Below are positions 53,381 to 60,861 of a DNA stretch of 64,000 bases, piece after piece. Position 1 is the stretch's first letter. The number at the start of each line of letters is the position of its first letter. A program made the translations under genes and the position numbers. The notes below the pieces were generated by a model. That model was not told where the DNA came from. It did not search any database and saw only the letters and a program-made list of their open reading frames with translations. Source of the stretch: Candidatus Zhuqueibacterota bacterium (GTDB lineage Bacteria > Zhuqueibacterota > Zhuqueibacteria > Residuimicrobiales > Oceaniaggregativiventaceae). The stretch is from NCBI GenBank assembly GCA_014728115.1, contig WJME01000272.1:1-64000 (forward strand), given 5' to 3'.

Positions 53381-55012
53381 TTATTTTCCACAAACCTGCT
53401 CAAACACCCGCATAAAATTGCCACCGAGAATTTTTTCCACCTCTTGTTGCGAATAGCCCTCTTTAAGCAGCGCCCAGGTCAGATCCGGGAAATCGCTTAC
53501 GTCCTCGAGTCCGATGGGCACGCGGCTGATGCCATCGAAATCCGATCCCAGGGCCACATGATCGATTCCCACGAGATCGACGATATACTGGATATGGTCG
53601 ATCACCTCCCGGATACCGGCGTTCTGGTAAGACTTTGTAAGAAACGGCGGATAAAAGACCACGCCGATCACCCCGCCGGTATTGGCGATGGCGATGATCT
53701 GATCGTCCCGGAGATTGCGATAATGGTTATGCAGTGCTCTGGCGCCAGAATGAGTGGCCACGATGGGATGTTGGGTGGTGGCGAGAATGTCCTCTATGGT
53801 TTTAATGCCGGTATGCGACACATCGATGATCACGCCCAGGGAATCCATGGTGCGAATCACGGTTTTGCCAAAATCGGACAGACCGATGATATGCGAGGCG
53901 CGGTCCTGGGCAGAGATCGCCCACGGGGTGCTGTTGTTCCAGGTGATGGTCATATAGCGCATGCCCGCGTCATAGAGCCGGATCAGGTTATCCAGATCCT
54001 CTTCGATGGCATGTCCCCCCTCGACCCCAATGACCGCAGCGATTTTTTGCTGTTGTACGGCCGACAGAACACCGGCAGGCGTGGTGGCCAGAGCCAGGGT
54101 TTCAGGATTCCGCTCGGCCTGGTCATAGAGAAGGTCGATATAGGACATGGCCACGGCAAAGGGTGTATGCGGATATTGGGACGGATCCACCCAGACGGCA
54201 AAAAACTGCACATCTACCCCACCCTCCTGCAGTCTGGGAATGTCGGTATGAAAATAGAGATGACGGTCGCCCAGTTGATAGGACGGTGTCACTGCCACCT
54301 TTTCCAGAATATCGTTATGCAGATCCACTACCAGAGCGTGGGAATGGATCGTCTGCAACAGAATCTCTACCGTCTGTGCGGGTATTTCATCGATGGTCAA
54401 TGTATCACGGACATAACCAAAGCTAGAGGTCATGATGCGGATGGATTGCACAGCGGTTTTCGACAGGGTAGGCAATGAGCCGCTGACCATGTGAGAAAGA
54501 GCCGATAATCCACCATTCCCTCCCCCATCCAGTTGGATCATCTTTTTCGTGATCACCTGTTGGCCGCTCTGAATACGGTAGAAATAGATGCCGGCAGGAC
54601 CCTGGCTGGAATAGCGAACAGAGTAATTCCCGGGTTGCAAATCCGCTGACCGTTCCGATATCATGTGACCCAACACATTAAAAACCTGAATGGTCACCTG
54701 GCCGGCGCGAGCGATTTGAAACGGTATAACCGTGGACGGATTAAAGGGATTGGGATAATTTTGTGAGACGGCGAACGAGAATGGCTGTCGGGGTGATAGG
54801 TCAGACACCGAACTGGCGAGATCATGGAACCAGGCGCCATCACCGTCGCTGTAGACTGTATCCTGTCTGCCTTGTTGACCGTGATCCACGATGATCATCG
54901 CTGCTTCGATCGGTTCGCCGCTGTAATGATCCAGGACGCGTCCGGACAGGATCTGGGCAGTCAGGGATGAAAAAAAAACAAGAATAAACAAAAGGAAAAT
55001 AATGCGCTTCAT
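53381..55012 (-). CDS. Secreted membrane-type dipeptidase with internal sorting-like domain
   Basis: About 543 residues with a signal peptide (IIFLLFILVFFSSLTAQ). A short carboxypeptidase-regulatory-like stretch (G-R-V-L-D-H-Y-S-G-E-P-I-E-A) is followed at about residues 80-160 by a FlgD-like/sorting module: Q-N-Y-P-N-P-F-N-P-S-T-V-I-P-F, VTIQVFNVLGHMISE, and a closing GIYFYRIQSGQQVITKKMI. Residues 224-543 are a zinc renal-dipeptidase (peptidase M19) barrel: V-V-D-L-H-N-D-I (His232, Asp234), IGVEGGHAIE (bridging Glu), VIIDVSHTG and ATHSGARALHNHYRN. These hydrolyse dipeptides. The sorting module normally ends a protein; here it is in front of the enzyme. ATG at 55012 is preferred over 55042. 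Confidence 0.9.
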   Translation of the reverse strand: MKRIIFLLFILVFFSSLTAQILSGRVLDHYSGEPIEAAMIIVDHGQQGRQDTVYSDGDGAWFHDLASSVSDLSPRQPFSFAVSQNYPNPFNPSTVIPFQIARAGQVTIQVFNVLGHMISERSADLQPGNYSVRYSSQGPAGIYFYRIQSGQQVITKKMIQLDGGGNGGLSALSHMVSGSLPTLSKTAVQSIRIMTSSFGYVRDTLTIDEIPAQTVEILLQTIHSHALVVDLHNDILEKVAVTPSYQLGDRHLYFHTDIPRLQEGGVDVQFFAVWVDPSQYPHTPFAVAMSYIDLLYDQAERNPETLALATTPAGVLSAVQQQKIAAVIGVEGGHAIEEDLDNLIRLYDAGMRYMTITWNNSTPWAISAQDRASHIIGLSDFGKTVIRTMDSLGVIIDVSHTGIKTIEDILATTQHPIVATHSGARALHNHYRNLRDDQIIAIANTGGVIGVVFYPPFLTKSYQNAGIREVIDHIQYIVDLVGIDHVALGSDFDGISRVPIGLEDVSDFPDLTWALLKEGYSQQEVEKILGGNFMRVFEQVCGK

Positions 55013-55360
55013 AGGAATTTCTTGTTGTTTCAAAGTCAACATGCCAAATCAAAAGTTTGGTAACGTACCTAATTGCATATCAATATACATATTTTATTAA
55101 AGGCATGAAACAAAAATAGCTATTTTTATCCTCCGATGATTTAATCGCGATTATATTGTTCATATTCTCCCTGGAAACCCTTTTGCACAGCTTTGAAATG
55201 TGCAAATCCGTATTGCCTCGGGCTTTTTGTCATGTGTCTTTTTATCATCAATCACCGTCTCTTTGAATTCCTTCCAATCCCTCACAAGGTGTGAGATTTT
55301 TTTGATACAAAAGAAATCAAAAACCCGAGCGGCCATAACCTGTTTTATGGTAAACCCAGA
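55013..55360. other. Gene-free region with a hairpin followed by T's
   Basis: Nothing coding was found except a 30-codon minus-strand frame without support. On the plus strand, CTCACA (55281-55286) pairs with TGTGAG (55290-55295) and is followed by ATTTTTTT: a terminator-like signal with no plus-strand gene upstream. Confidence 0.4.
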
Positions 55361-56581
55361 CTAGTTCGATCGCTCATCATTTTCCTGTGATTGTAAAAAA
55401 GCCTTCAGCGAGAACGGACCTTCCATCGGCCACTTGCCATCGGGCATCGGAACAGTTTCCAGGTCTTTAGGATTGAGCACGACATGCTTGATCCGTTTAC
55501 GGTGCCATGTATAGACGATATGCACCAGTCCATCGCGAGACTGGATCACAGCCGGATAGGAAAATTGTTTACCGGACTCGTCAAGGAAATCGAGGATCAG
55601 CGATGCCTCCCAGGCAATGCCGTCGTGGCTCAAAGAAACATTGAGGATGCCACGTCCCTTATGCTTGCCATATGTGCGTATTGAATGATTGTAGACGAGT
55701 AACTGCCGGCCATCGCGAAGCGAAACACCATCAAAGCCTGAATTGTTGTTGGGGAGTATCAAGGGTTTCAGGGGAGACCACGTGAGTCCTCCATCCTCGG
55801 ACCAGCTTTGAGCGATAAAGCCGTGACTGGATGCCGTACGGCTGAGCATCTGAATACGTCCATCCGAATAGGTCAAAAGCGTGGGTTGGATGGCGCTGAT
55901 CTTGGCCTCCGGGTTTTTCTTGACAGGGCCGATGAGTTTCCAGGTTTTGCCTTTGTCCGTGCTGCGCTCGATGTGAACACGCATACCGCGGCTGTCGCCA
56001 TGGGTGCTGGAAGGTGACAAGATGGACCCGTCGTCGAGTTGGATCGGCTTGTTCTTGACCGGGCCGATGAGTCCGTCGCCAACCTTTCGCGCCTCGCTCC
56101 AGGTGTGACCTCCGTCTTTCGAAATCTTAACCCTGCCCCTAAATCCTGCACTTCCTATGCTAGCATCAAACACTTTGTAAAAAAGCATCACATCGCCTCC
56201 GCGCTCTTGAAAGAGCACAGGATTCCCGGTCGGCATTCGTTCGCTCCCGGGCTCATCACCGTCGGCCACGCTGACAGGCGGGGTCCATGCACCCCCGACC
56301 GGTTTGCGGCACATCCGAATTTCCACATCAGGAGCACCCTCTCTGGAACCGCTAAAAAAAGCGCACAACAAATCGCCACCTTTCAATTCCAGAACCGTGG
56401 CAGCGTGACATGACAGAAAATCCGCTTTTTCAAACACAAATTCCTCAAGAACAATGGCAGAGTAGGGATCGATGGCTGCATCGTCCAGGTCTGCTGCAAA
56501 TAAAAGATTACCGAAATATGGCAAAAGTACAATACCAAATATGCAACTGCTCAAAAAAAGCTTTTTCAGATGATTCTGCAT
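55361..56581 (-). CDS. Secreted sialidase-fold (BNR repeat) protein
   Basis: 406 residues with a signal peptide (FLSSCIFGIVLLPYFGNLLF, then A-A-D). The fold is a six-bladed propeller with Asp-box-like repeats: V-K-I-S-K-D-G-G-H-T-W-S-E-A, RSTDKGKTWKLIGP, S-W-S-E-D-G-G-L-T-W-S-P and S-L-S-H-D-G-I-A-W-E. The core has S-C-H-A-A-T-V-L-E-L-K-G-G-D-L-L-C-A-F-F-S-G in the usual arginine/substrate strand. It belongs to the sialidase-like superfamily, whose members also include enzymes and binding proteins for other sugars. Start M-Q-N-H-L-K-K-L with AAGGAG some 12 bp upstream. It stands alone. Confidence 0.87.
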   Translation of the reverse strand: MQNHLKKLFLSSCIFGIVLLPYFGNLLFAADLDDAAIDPYSAIVLEEFVFEKADFLSCHAATVLELKGGDLLCAFFSGSREGAPDVEIRMCRKPVGGAWTPPVSVADGDEPGSERMPTGNPVLFQERGGDVMLFYKVFDASIGSAGFRGRVKISKDGGHTWSEARKVGDGLIGPVKNKPIQLDDGSILSPSSTHGDSRGMRVHIERSTDKGKTWKLIGPVKKNPEAKISAIQPTLLTYSDGRIQMLSRTASSHGFIAQSWSEDGGLTWSPLKPLILPNNNSGFDGVSLRDGRQLLVYNHSIRTYGKHKGRGILNVSLSHDGIAWEASLILDFLDESGKQFSYPAVIQSRDGLVHIVYTWHRKRIKHVVLNPKDLETVPMPDGKWPMEGPFSLKAFLQSQENDERSN

Positions 56582-56966
56582 TGATTGATTTTCTCCTTTT
56601 GTATGGCGTGTTGTTGCAAGATACGATATGCATCGGCAGGATAAATGTCATTTTGAAGAATTTAAACAATTCTCTTGTAAAAAGCAATTTTCTTTCAAGA
56701 GTCTGTTTTTTTGAAACACATTAAAAATCAAGGCAGAGGTCTTAACTATTATAAGCATTTTCAAGGGCTAGAGTAAAGAGTATGCTGTTTATAAATTATT
56801 GTAGCTAGCCAAAATAAATTAGTAGCATTCAGTCAGCTTACCGGGTAACCGATGCACTCGGGCTTTTGGTTTTGCATCTTTCTTTCCTCTGCGAGCTTTG
56901 TGTTCTCGGCATGGAAACGGTATGCAGGATTAGACGTTGCCATCTTGCGAATGCATGGGTTTGCAA
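56582..56966. other. Intergenic region without recognised features
   Basis: About 385 bp between two minus-strand genes. The left part is AT-rich and probably holds the promoter of the propeller gene. I see no gene, remnant or repeat of note. Confidence 0.4.
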
Positions 56967-57806
56967 TCACAAACCTGTTGATTCAAATACGGTAGCATAG
57001 AATTGATCCAGAGCCTGGAGATATTCTTGTTTTGTGGGCAGATCATTATGTCCGCCGTTTTGGATGATGACCAGTTCTTTTTGATCGGACCCGGAAATTT
57101 CATATAAAGACTCGGCCATAGAGGCTGGCGTAACCTGATCATCCTCTCCGGCAATGATCAGCAGCGGCAGCTGCATGCCCGCGAGCCGTTTGGGATTGTT
57201 GTTTTCCAGCAGCGCAGCATCAATGTCAAATTTGATAAACGGCTTTAAAAACCATGGCACCAGTCGTCCGGTCCAGTCTTTTGCATCCGTCACCGGACTT
57301 TCGAGAACCAACCCCTTGACCGGTTTTTTGTCAGCAAGAAAAGTCGCTGTATAGCTGCCCAGTGAATGACCATGAATCACCAGCGATTCAGGAGAGATAT
57401 CGCGTTCCCCGGTCAGAAACTCATAAGCGCCGATTGCGTCCAGCTCTATTCCCCTCACACTCGGTTCGCCGGGATTCTCGCCATATCCCCGATAGTCAAA
57501 GACCAAAAGATTCACACGTTGTTCGATAATAGAGCGGATGATATGGTATGATGTCACCATCACAAATCCGTTACCCCCGCAGTACAGCACAGTGCCACGG
57601 GCTCGCGGATGCCGAATAAACCAACCGTTTAATGCAAGGCTATTACCGGATTTGAATTGCACGGTTTCAAAACCATAGGCTCTGTCGCGGAACCATTGCT
57701 CATCAATGGTCCGTTTGACGTCAAAGGCATCTTTTTCGGTTAATTCGATTTTCGTACAGCCGACAAAAAGACCGCATGCTGTGATCAGGACCAATACTGT
57801 TTTCAT
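56967..57806 (-). CDS. Alpha/beta hydrolase lipoprotein
   Basis: 279 residues with a lipoprotein signal (L-F-V-G-C, C17). The alpha/beta-hydrolase triad can be placed: Ser148 in VIHGHSLGSYTA, Asp222 or Asp223 in LLIIAGEDDQVTP, and His253 in VIIQNGGHND. The strand LLVFDYRGYGENPGEPS before it is typical of the YqiA/BAAT-type 'dienelactone or esterase-like' group. It cleaves an ester, amide or related bond outside the cytoplasm; the substrate is unknown. It stands alone, before a repeat-rich region. Confidence 0.9.
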   Translation of the reverse strand: MKTVLVLITACGLFVGCTKIELTEKDAFDVKRTIDEQWFRDRAYGFETVQFKSGNSLALNGWFIRHPRARGTVLYCGGNGFVMVTSYHIIRSIIEQRVNLLVFDYRGYGENPGEPSVRGIELDAIGAYEFLTGERDISPESLVIHGHSLGSYTATFLADKKPVKGLVLESPVTDAKDWTGRLVPWFLKPFIKFDIDAALLENNNPKRLAGMQLPLLIIAGEDDQVTPASMAESLYEISGSDQKELVIIQNGGHNDLPTKQEYLQALDQFYATVFESTGL

Positions 57807-58116
57807 CGTCTATTCCTGTCTGTAAAGAAAATATATTCCAAGGACCCACTTTTTTTATTAAACAAACAAATGACCATATTATTCGAGTTATCTGATCTCT
57901 ATTTCGGGATGCGGTTTAGATGAATCGAGAAGCTGCTCAGTGCGGCACGATGGTGTGAGGGACAATCGTCTCTGCAATGCAAATTTTTAGCGCGATCAAA
58001 AGAAGGACGAACTATCATTTCAATCTTTAATTGAAACCCAAAATTCCACACGACCCTGACATAGAATTGCCTTGGCAACCTCACTGCACATGGATCGGAC
58101 ACCTACAGCTATTAAA

Positions 58117-58364
58117 CTCGGGGTCGGACCTCAGCGGTTACAAAAAAACAATCACTTAACCTATACAATATGGCATTTAAACCGGTTTAATCGCCTGTTT
58201 TACCACAAATCCTCATTTTTATGGATAAACAATCGGGGTTGGTCCTTGAAAACAACCATGTTTATTTATTTAGGCTCATATTTTCAAGTTTTTATCGTCC
58301 CTTAACCCACCCCTTTCTTCTATAAATCCAGAAGAAACAGGCACTCTCTGAGGTCCGACCCCAG
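58117..58364. repeat. Inverted pair GGGGTCGGACCTCAG ... CTGAGGTCCGACCCC
   Basis: Perfect 15-bp arms at 58120-58134 and 58348-58362, 213 bp apart, around an AT-rich interior without a gene (a weak 77-codon frame crosses it). The same sequence occurs singly at 43542. Such GGTC-rich short repeats usually belong to REP/RAYT-type or small non-autonomous elements. Confidence 0.65.
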
Positions 58365-58401
58365 TACGGGGCCTAAATTATTTAAGAGACTCTTTAGACT
58401 G

Positions 58402-58692
58402 TCGAGCTCTTTCAAATGCCAGCAAGGCACGATCATTCTGCATCTATCGCTGACCGGCCCTACAATAGGCCGAACAAAAAACAAAATTAAAAAACCACCA
58501 GAGTTACCCGTTCGATGAGCAATAGGTACTGGAAAGCGTGTCTAATCCGCGCAAAATCCTGCCACCTGTCTCGCACGTATCTCTGACCGAACCCAATCAA
58601 AGTGAAACATTATGCCTATTGAGCGAACCATAAAAAGGTACGAGTATACCAGGAGATAGGTGCAAAATGCGGGAACAGAGCCGGAGCGGCCA
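58402..58692 (+). repeat. 300-bp structured repeat, copy 4 (decayed)
   Basis: Starts GTCGAGCTCTTTCAAATGCC and ends GGGAACAGAGCCGGAGCGGC. The parts lie in the same order as in the other copies (CATCTATCGCTGACC, then GAGCAATAGGTACTGG, CCGCGCAAAATCCTG, GATAGGTGCAAAATGCGGG), but the hairpin arms no longer pair well. It looks like an old copy. Confidence 0.7.
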
Positions 58693-58760
58693 CCGGATCA
58701 GAAAGAGCAGAGAATCAAAAGATATCGACAAAGAACGAAAATCGCCGATTTAAGGGTCGC

Positions 58761-58807
58761 CTCCAGAGACCAAGCGCTACCGACAAAGATGCTTACAGCA
58801 TGACAAA
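58761..58807. repeat. ACCGACAAAG repeat, copy
   Basis: CTACCGACAAAGATGCTTAC followed by AGCATGACAAA. ATGCT and AGCAT form a short stem around TAC. It lies about 70 bp behind copy 4 of the 300-bp repeat. Confidence 0.55.
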
Positions 58808-58857
58808 CTCTAGAGTAATCATAGAAACGAAAATTGGGGTAGGAATAACGGGAGTCC

Positions 58858-58893
58858 ATAAAAAAGCCCCTAATTCCAAAAGAATCAGAGGCT
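58858..58893 (-). terminator. Rho-independent terminator of the tRNA gene
   Basis: On the minus strand AGCCTCTGATTC pairs with GAATTAGGGGCT (12 bp including two G-T pairs) around a T-rich loop, followed by TTTTTT. It begins about 10 bp behind the tRNA. Confidence 0.85.
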
Positions 58894-58900
58894 CTGCATG

Positions 58901-58972
58901 TGGGCCCGGTAGGATTCGAACCTACAACCTGCGGATTATGAGTCCGTTGCTCTACCCTTGAGCTACGGGCCC
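58901..58972 (-). tRNA. tRNA with CAU anticodon (elongator Met or Ile2)
   Basis: A full 72-base cloverleaf: acceptor stem GGGCCCG/CGGGCCC with discriminator A, D-stem GCTC/GAGC, anticodon loop CTCATAA (anticodon CAU), variable loop AGGTT, T-stem GTAGG/CCTAC with loop TTCGAAT. The anticodon stem has one A-C mismatch at its base. CCA is not encoded. The start-type C1-A72 mismatch of initiator tRNA is absent, so it is elongator methionine or lysidine-modified isoleucine-2 tRNA; sequence alone does not decide. Confidence 0.95.
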
Positions 58973-59088
58973 GGATGATTTCAAGCCTGTTAGTATAAGA
59001 AAAATAAGTAAAAAATTCAAGATATTTTTCGTCAATTTATATCGACCTAGAGTTTGCTGTATCCATGGGTCATGGGATCAAAGTACAT

Positions 59089-59232
59089 CCCAAACTCTAT
59101 AGACGACCTGTCAGGTTTTTTAACCTAACAGGTCTCGACCTAAAAAAGCTCTGACACTACAAAAAATCAAACATGCACACCCCAAACCCTATAGACGACC
59201 TGTCAGGTTTTTCTAACCTGACAGGTCTTGAC
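59089..59232. repeat. Two direct copies of a GACCTGTCAGGTT hairpin unit
   Basis: A unit CCCAAAC(T/C)CTATAGAC followed by GACCTGTCAGGTT, a T-rich loop and AACCTGACAGGTC, then (C/T)GACC. Copy one: stem arms 59105-59117 and 59122-59134 (one mismatch). Copy two: 59197-59209 and 59215-59227 (perfect 13 bp). The copies are about 92 bp apart in direct orientation. GACCTGTCAGGTT-type hairpins are widespread in Bacteroidota-related genomes. Confidence 0.7.
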
Positions 59233-59271
59233 CCGTCAAGCATCAAGCATCCAGCTTCGATCATTTGCATC

Positions 59272-59311
59272 GCTCAGGAGGTTACCGACAAAGATCCTTA
59301 CAGGATGACAG
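59272..59311. repeat. ACCGACAAAG repeat, copy with changed stem
   Basis: GTTACCGACAAAGATCCTTA followed by CAGGATGACAGC. The stem is ATCCT...AGGAT instead of ATGCT...AGCAT, so both arms changed together. Confidence 0.55.
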
Positions 59312-59338
59312 CAGAGGCTGATAACGAGAATGATAGAA

Positions 59339-60742
59339 TCATGATTCCGGCTGATAGTCCGGATTCTTGACCGGCATCTGCGCCCCTACCCGTTCGCGCC
59401 ACTGGTGCAGCTGTTCCCGCAGTTCTGCGGCTTTTTTTGGCATTTTTTCGGCCAGGTTATTCGATTCATCCAGATCATTTTCCAGGTCATACAATTCTAT
59501 CTGGCCGTCCAGATTCCAGATCGTCGGGATGTACCATTCGATGAGTTTATATTTTCCCTTTCTGATCGCTCCACAGGGCGCTTCGCCTGAGCTGTGATAG
59601 TGCGGATAGTGCCAATAGATGGCATCGCGACCCAGGGTGCTGGATTCGGTCCATACTGGTACAAGGCTGGTGCCGTCGATATTTGCATGGCTCTGGCTGG
59701 CGTTCACCACATCGAGCAGAGTCGGGAAAAAATCGACGCTGGTCATGAGCTCATGAGAAACCGAACCGGATTTGATACGTCCGGGCCACCTGACGATAAA
59801 CGGCACGCGAATACCACCTTCATACAAACTTGCCTTGCCGCTGCGCAACGGTGTCTGGTCGGCAGCCCGTTCCAGGCCACCGTTATCGGAAAAATAGATC
59901 AGCAGTGTGTTTTCTGCCAGTCCCAACTCATCCAGTTTGTCCATGATCCGGCCGACACTGTTATCCAGGGTTTCTGTCATGGCCGCGATAACCGGATTGT
60001 TTTCATCCTTGCCGGCACCGGACTTGGCCTCGTACTTTGCGATGAGCTTTTCTTTTTCGATCAATGGCGTATGGATGGTATTATGGGGGATATAGAGAAA
60101 AAAGGGCTTGTCCTTGTTCTGTTCCATAAACTCGAGAGATTTTTGGGTAATGATCTCGACGTTATGGCCGTCGTTTTCAGGCGTTTGCCATTCCTGCGCC
60201 ATGCCTCCCGACGGTTTGTAGGTCACAAAGGACTCGTCAAAGCCCTGTTTATCCGGATTATAAGGCAAGCTTTCCGGGGGCATTTTTTCTTTGCTGAGAT
60301 GCCATTTGCCAAAACTCGCGGTCACGTATCCCTCTTTTTTCAGGGCCTCGGCAACGGTGATCTCATCCAGCGGCAAATATTTTGTCCAGTCCGGATGCAA
60401 TACCCGGCTGTTTTCCGGCGGATCCCCACCGGCGATAAAGTCGGTGAGATGCAGACGGGCGGGATATTTCCCGGTCATGATACTGGCGCGGGTGGGCGAG
60501 CAAACCGGACAAGCAGCATAGGCATCGGTAAAGAGCATGCCCTGAGTGGCCAGTTTATCGATATTTGGCGTTTCATAATAGTCGCTGCCATAGCATCCGA
60601 CCTGTTTCCAGCCCTGGTCATCAGCCAGAATCAAGACAATGTTGGGTTTGTTTTTCTCAGCACTGCAATTGGTCCCCAAAAACAGCACCCCTGCACTTGC
60701 ACATGCAAGGCGCATAAAGTCACGACGTCCGAGCTCTGCCAT
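59339..60742 (-). CDS. Exported sulfatase (arylsulfatase A-like)
   Basis: About 467 residues with a Tat signal and lipobox (LGRRDFMRLACASAGVLFLG followed by T-N-C). The type I sulfatase features are N-I-V-L-I-L-A-D-D-Q-G-W-K-Q-V-G-C, the formylglycine precursor C81 in P-V-C-S-P-T-R-A, SFGKWHLSKE, and LLIYFSDNGGLERAADQT. The C-terminus carries IELYDLENDLDESNNLA. It desulfates glycans in the periplasm or on the surface. ATG at 60742 follows GAGAGG. It lies 120 bp behind an exported nitrilase-type gene, so cotranscription is possible. Confidence 0.95.
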   Translation of the reverse strand: MAELGRRDFMRLACASAGVLFLGTNCSAEKNKPNIVLILADDQGWKQVGCYGSDYYETPNIDKLATQGMLFTDAYAACPVCSPTRASIMTGKYPARLHLTDFIAGGDPPENSRVLHPDWTKYLPLDEITVAEALKKEGYVTASFGKWHLSKEKMPPESLPYNPDKQGFDESFVTYKPSGGMAQEWQTPENDGHNVEIITQKSLEFMEQNKDKPFFLYIPHNTIHTPLIEKEKLIAKYEAKSGAGKDENNPVIAAMTETLDNSVGRIMDKLDELGLAENTLLIYFSDNGGLERAADQTPLRSGKASLYEGGIRVPFIVRWPGRIKSGSVSHELMTSVDFFPTLLDVVNASQSHANIDGTSLVPVWTESSTLGRDAIYWHYPHYHSSGEAPCGAIRKGKYKLIEWYIPTIWNLDGQIELYDLENDLDESNNLAEKMPKKAAELREQLHQWRERVGAQMPVKNPDYQPES

Positions 60743-60861
60743 ATTTACCTCTCGTAATGATTTAAAAATCATTTAGCTCTCTTAAAATAGAGGATCGAGA
60801 TAAAAGAATCAATGAAAATGATGGGGCAAAGGGCAAGGGATATAAGGTCAAGAGAATGGAC

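Noticed and set aside
53159-54478. Plus-strand open frame of 439 codons
   Set aside because: It overlaps the dipeptidase gene in antisense and begins in repeat DNA (300-bp copy 3); its translation is low in recognisable features.
58072-58305. 77-codon plus-strand frame near the GGGGTCGGACC pair
   Set aside because: It crosses the repeat arm, has no ribosome site, and its translation resembles nothing.
47325-58692. CRISPR array or integron attC cassettes as explanation of the repeats
   Set aside because: The copies are far apart and of variable interior, with no regular spacers, no cas or integrase gene in the window, and no R-Y-Y-Y-A-A-C/G-T-T-R-R-R-Y core sites.
59594-60757. Long plus-strand open frame (387 codons)
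   Set aside because: It is the antisense shadow of a sulfatase with complete active-site motifs; its own translation has no family features.
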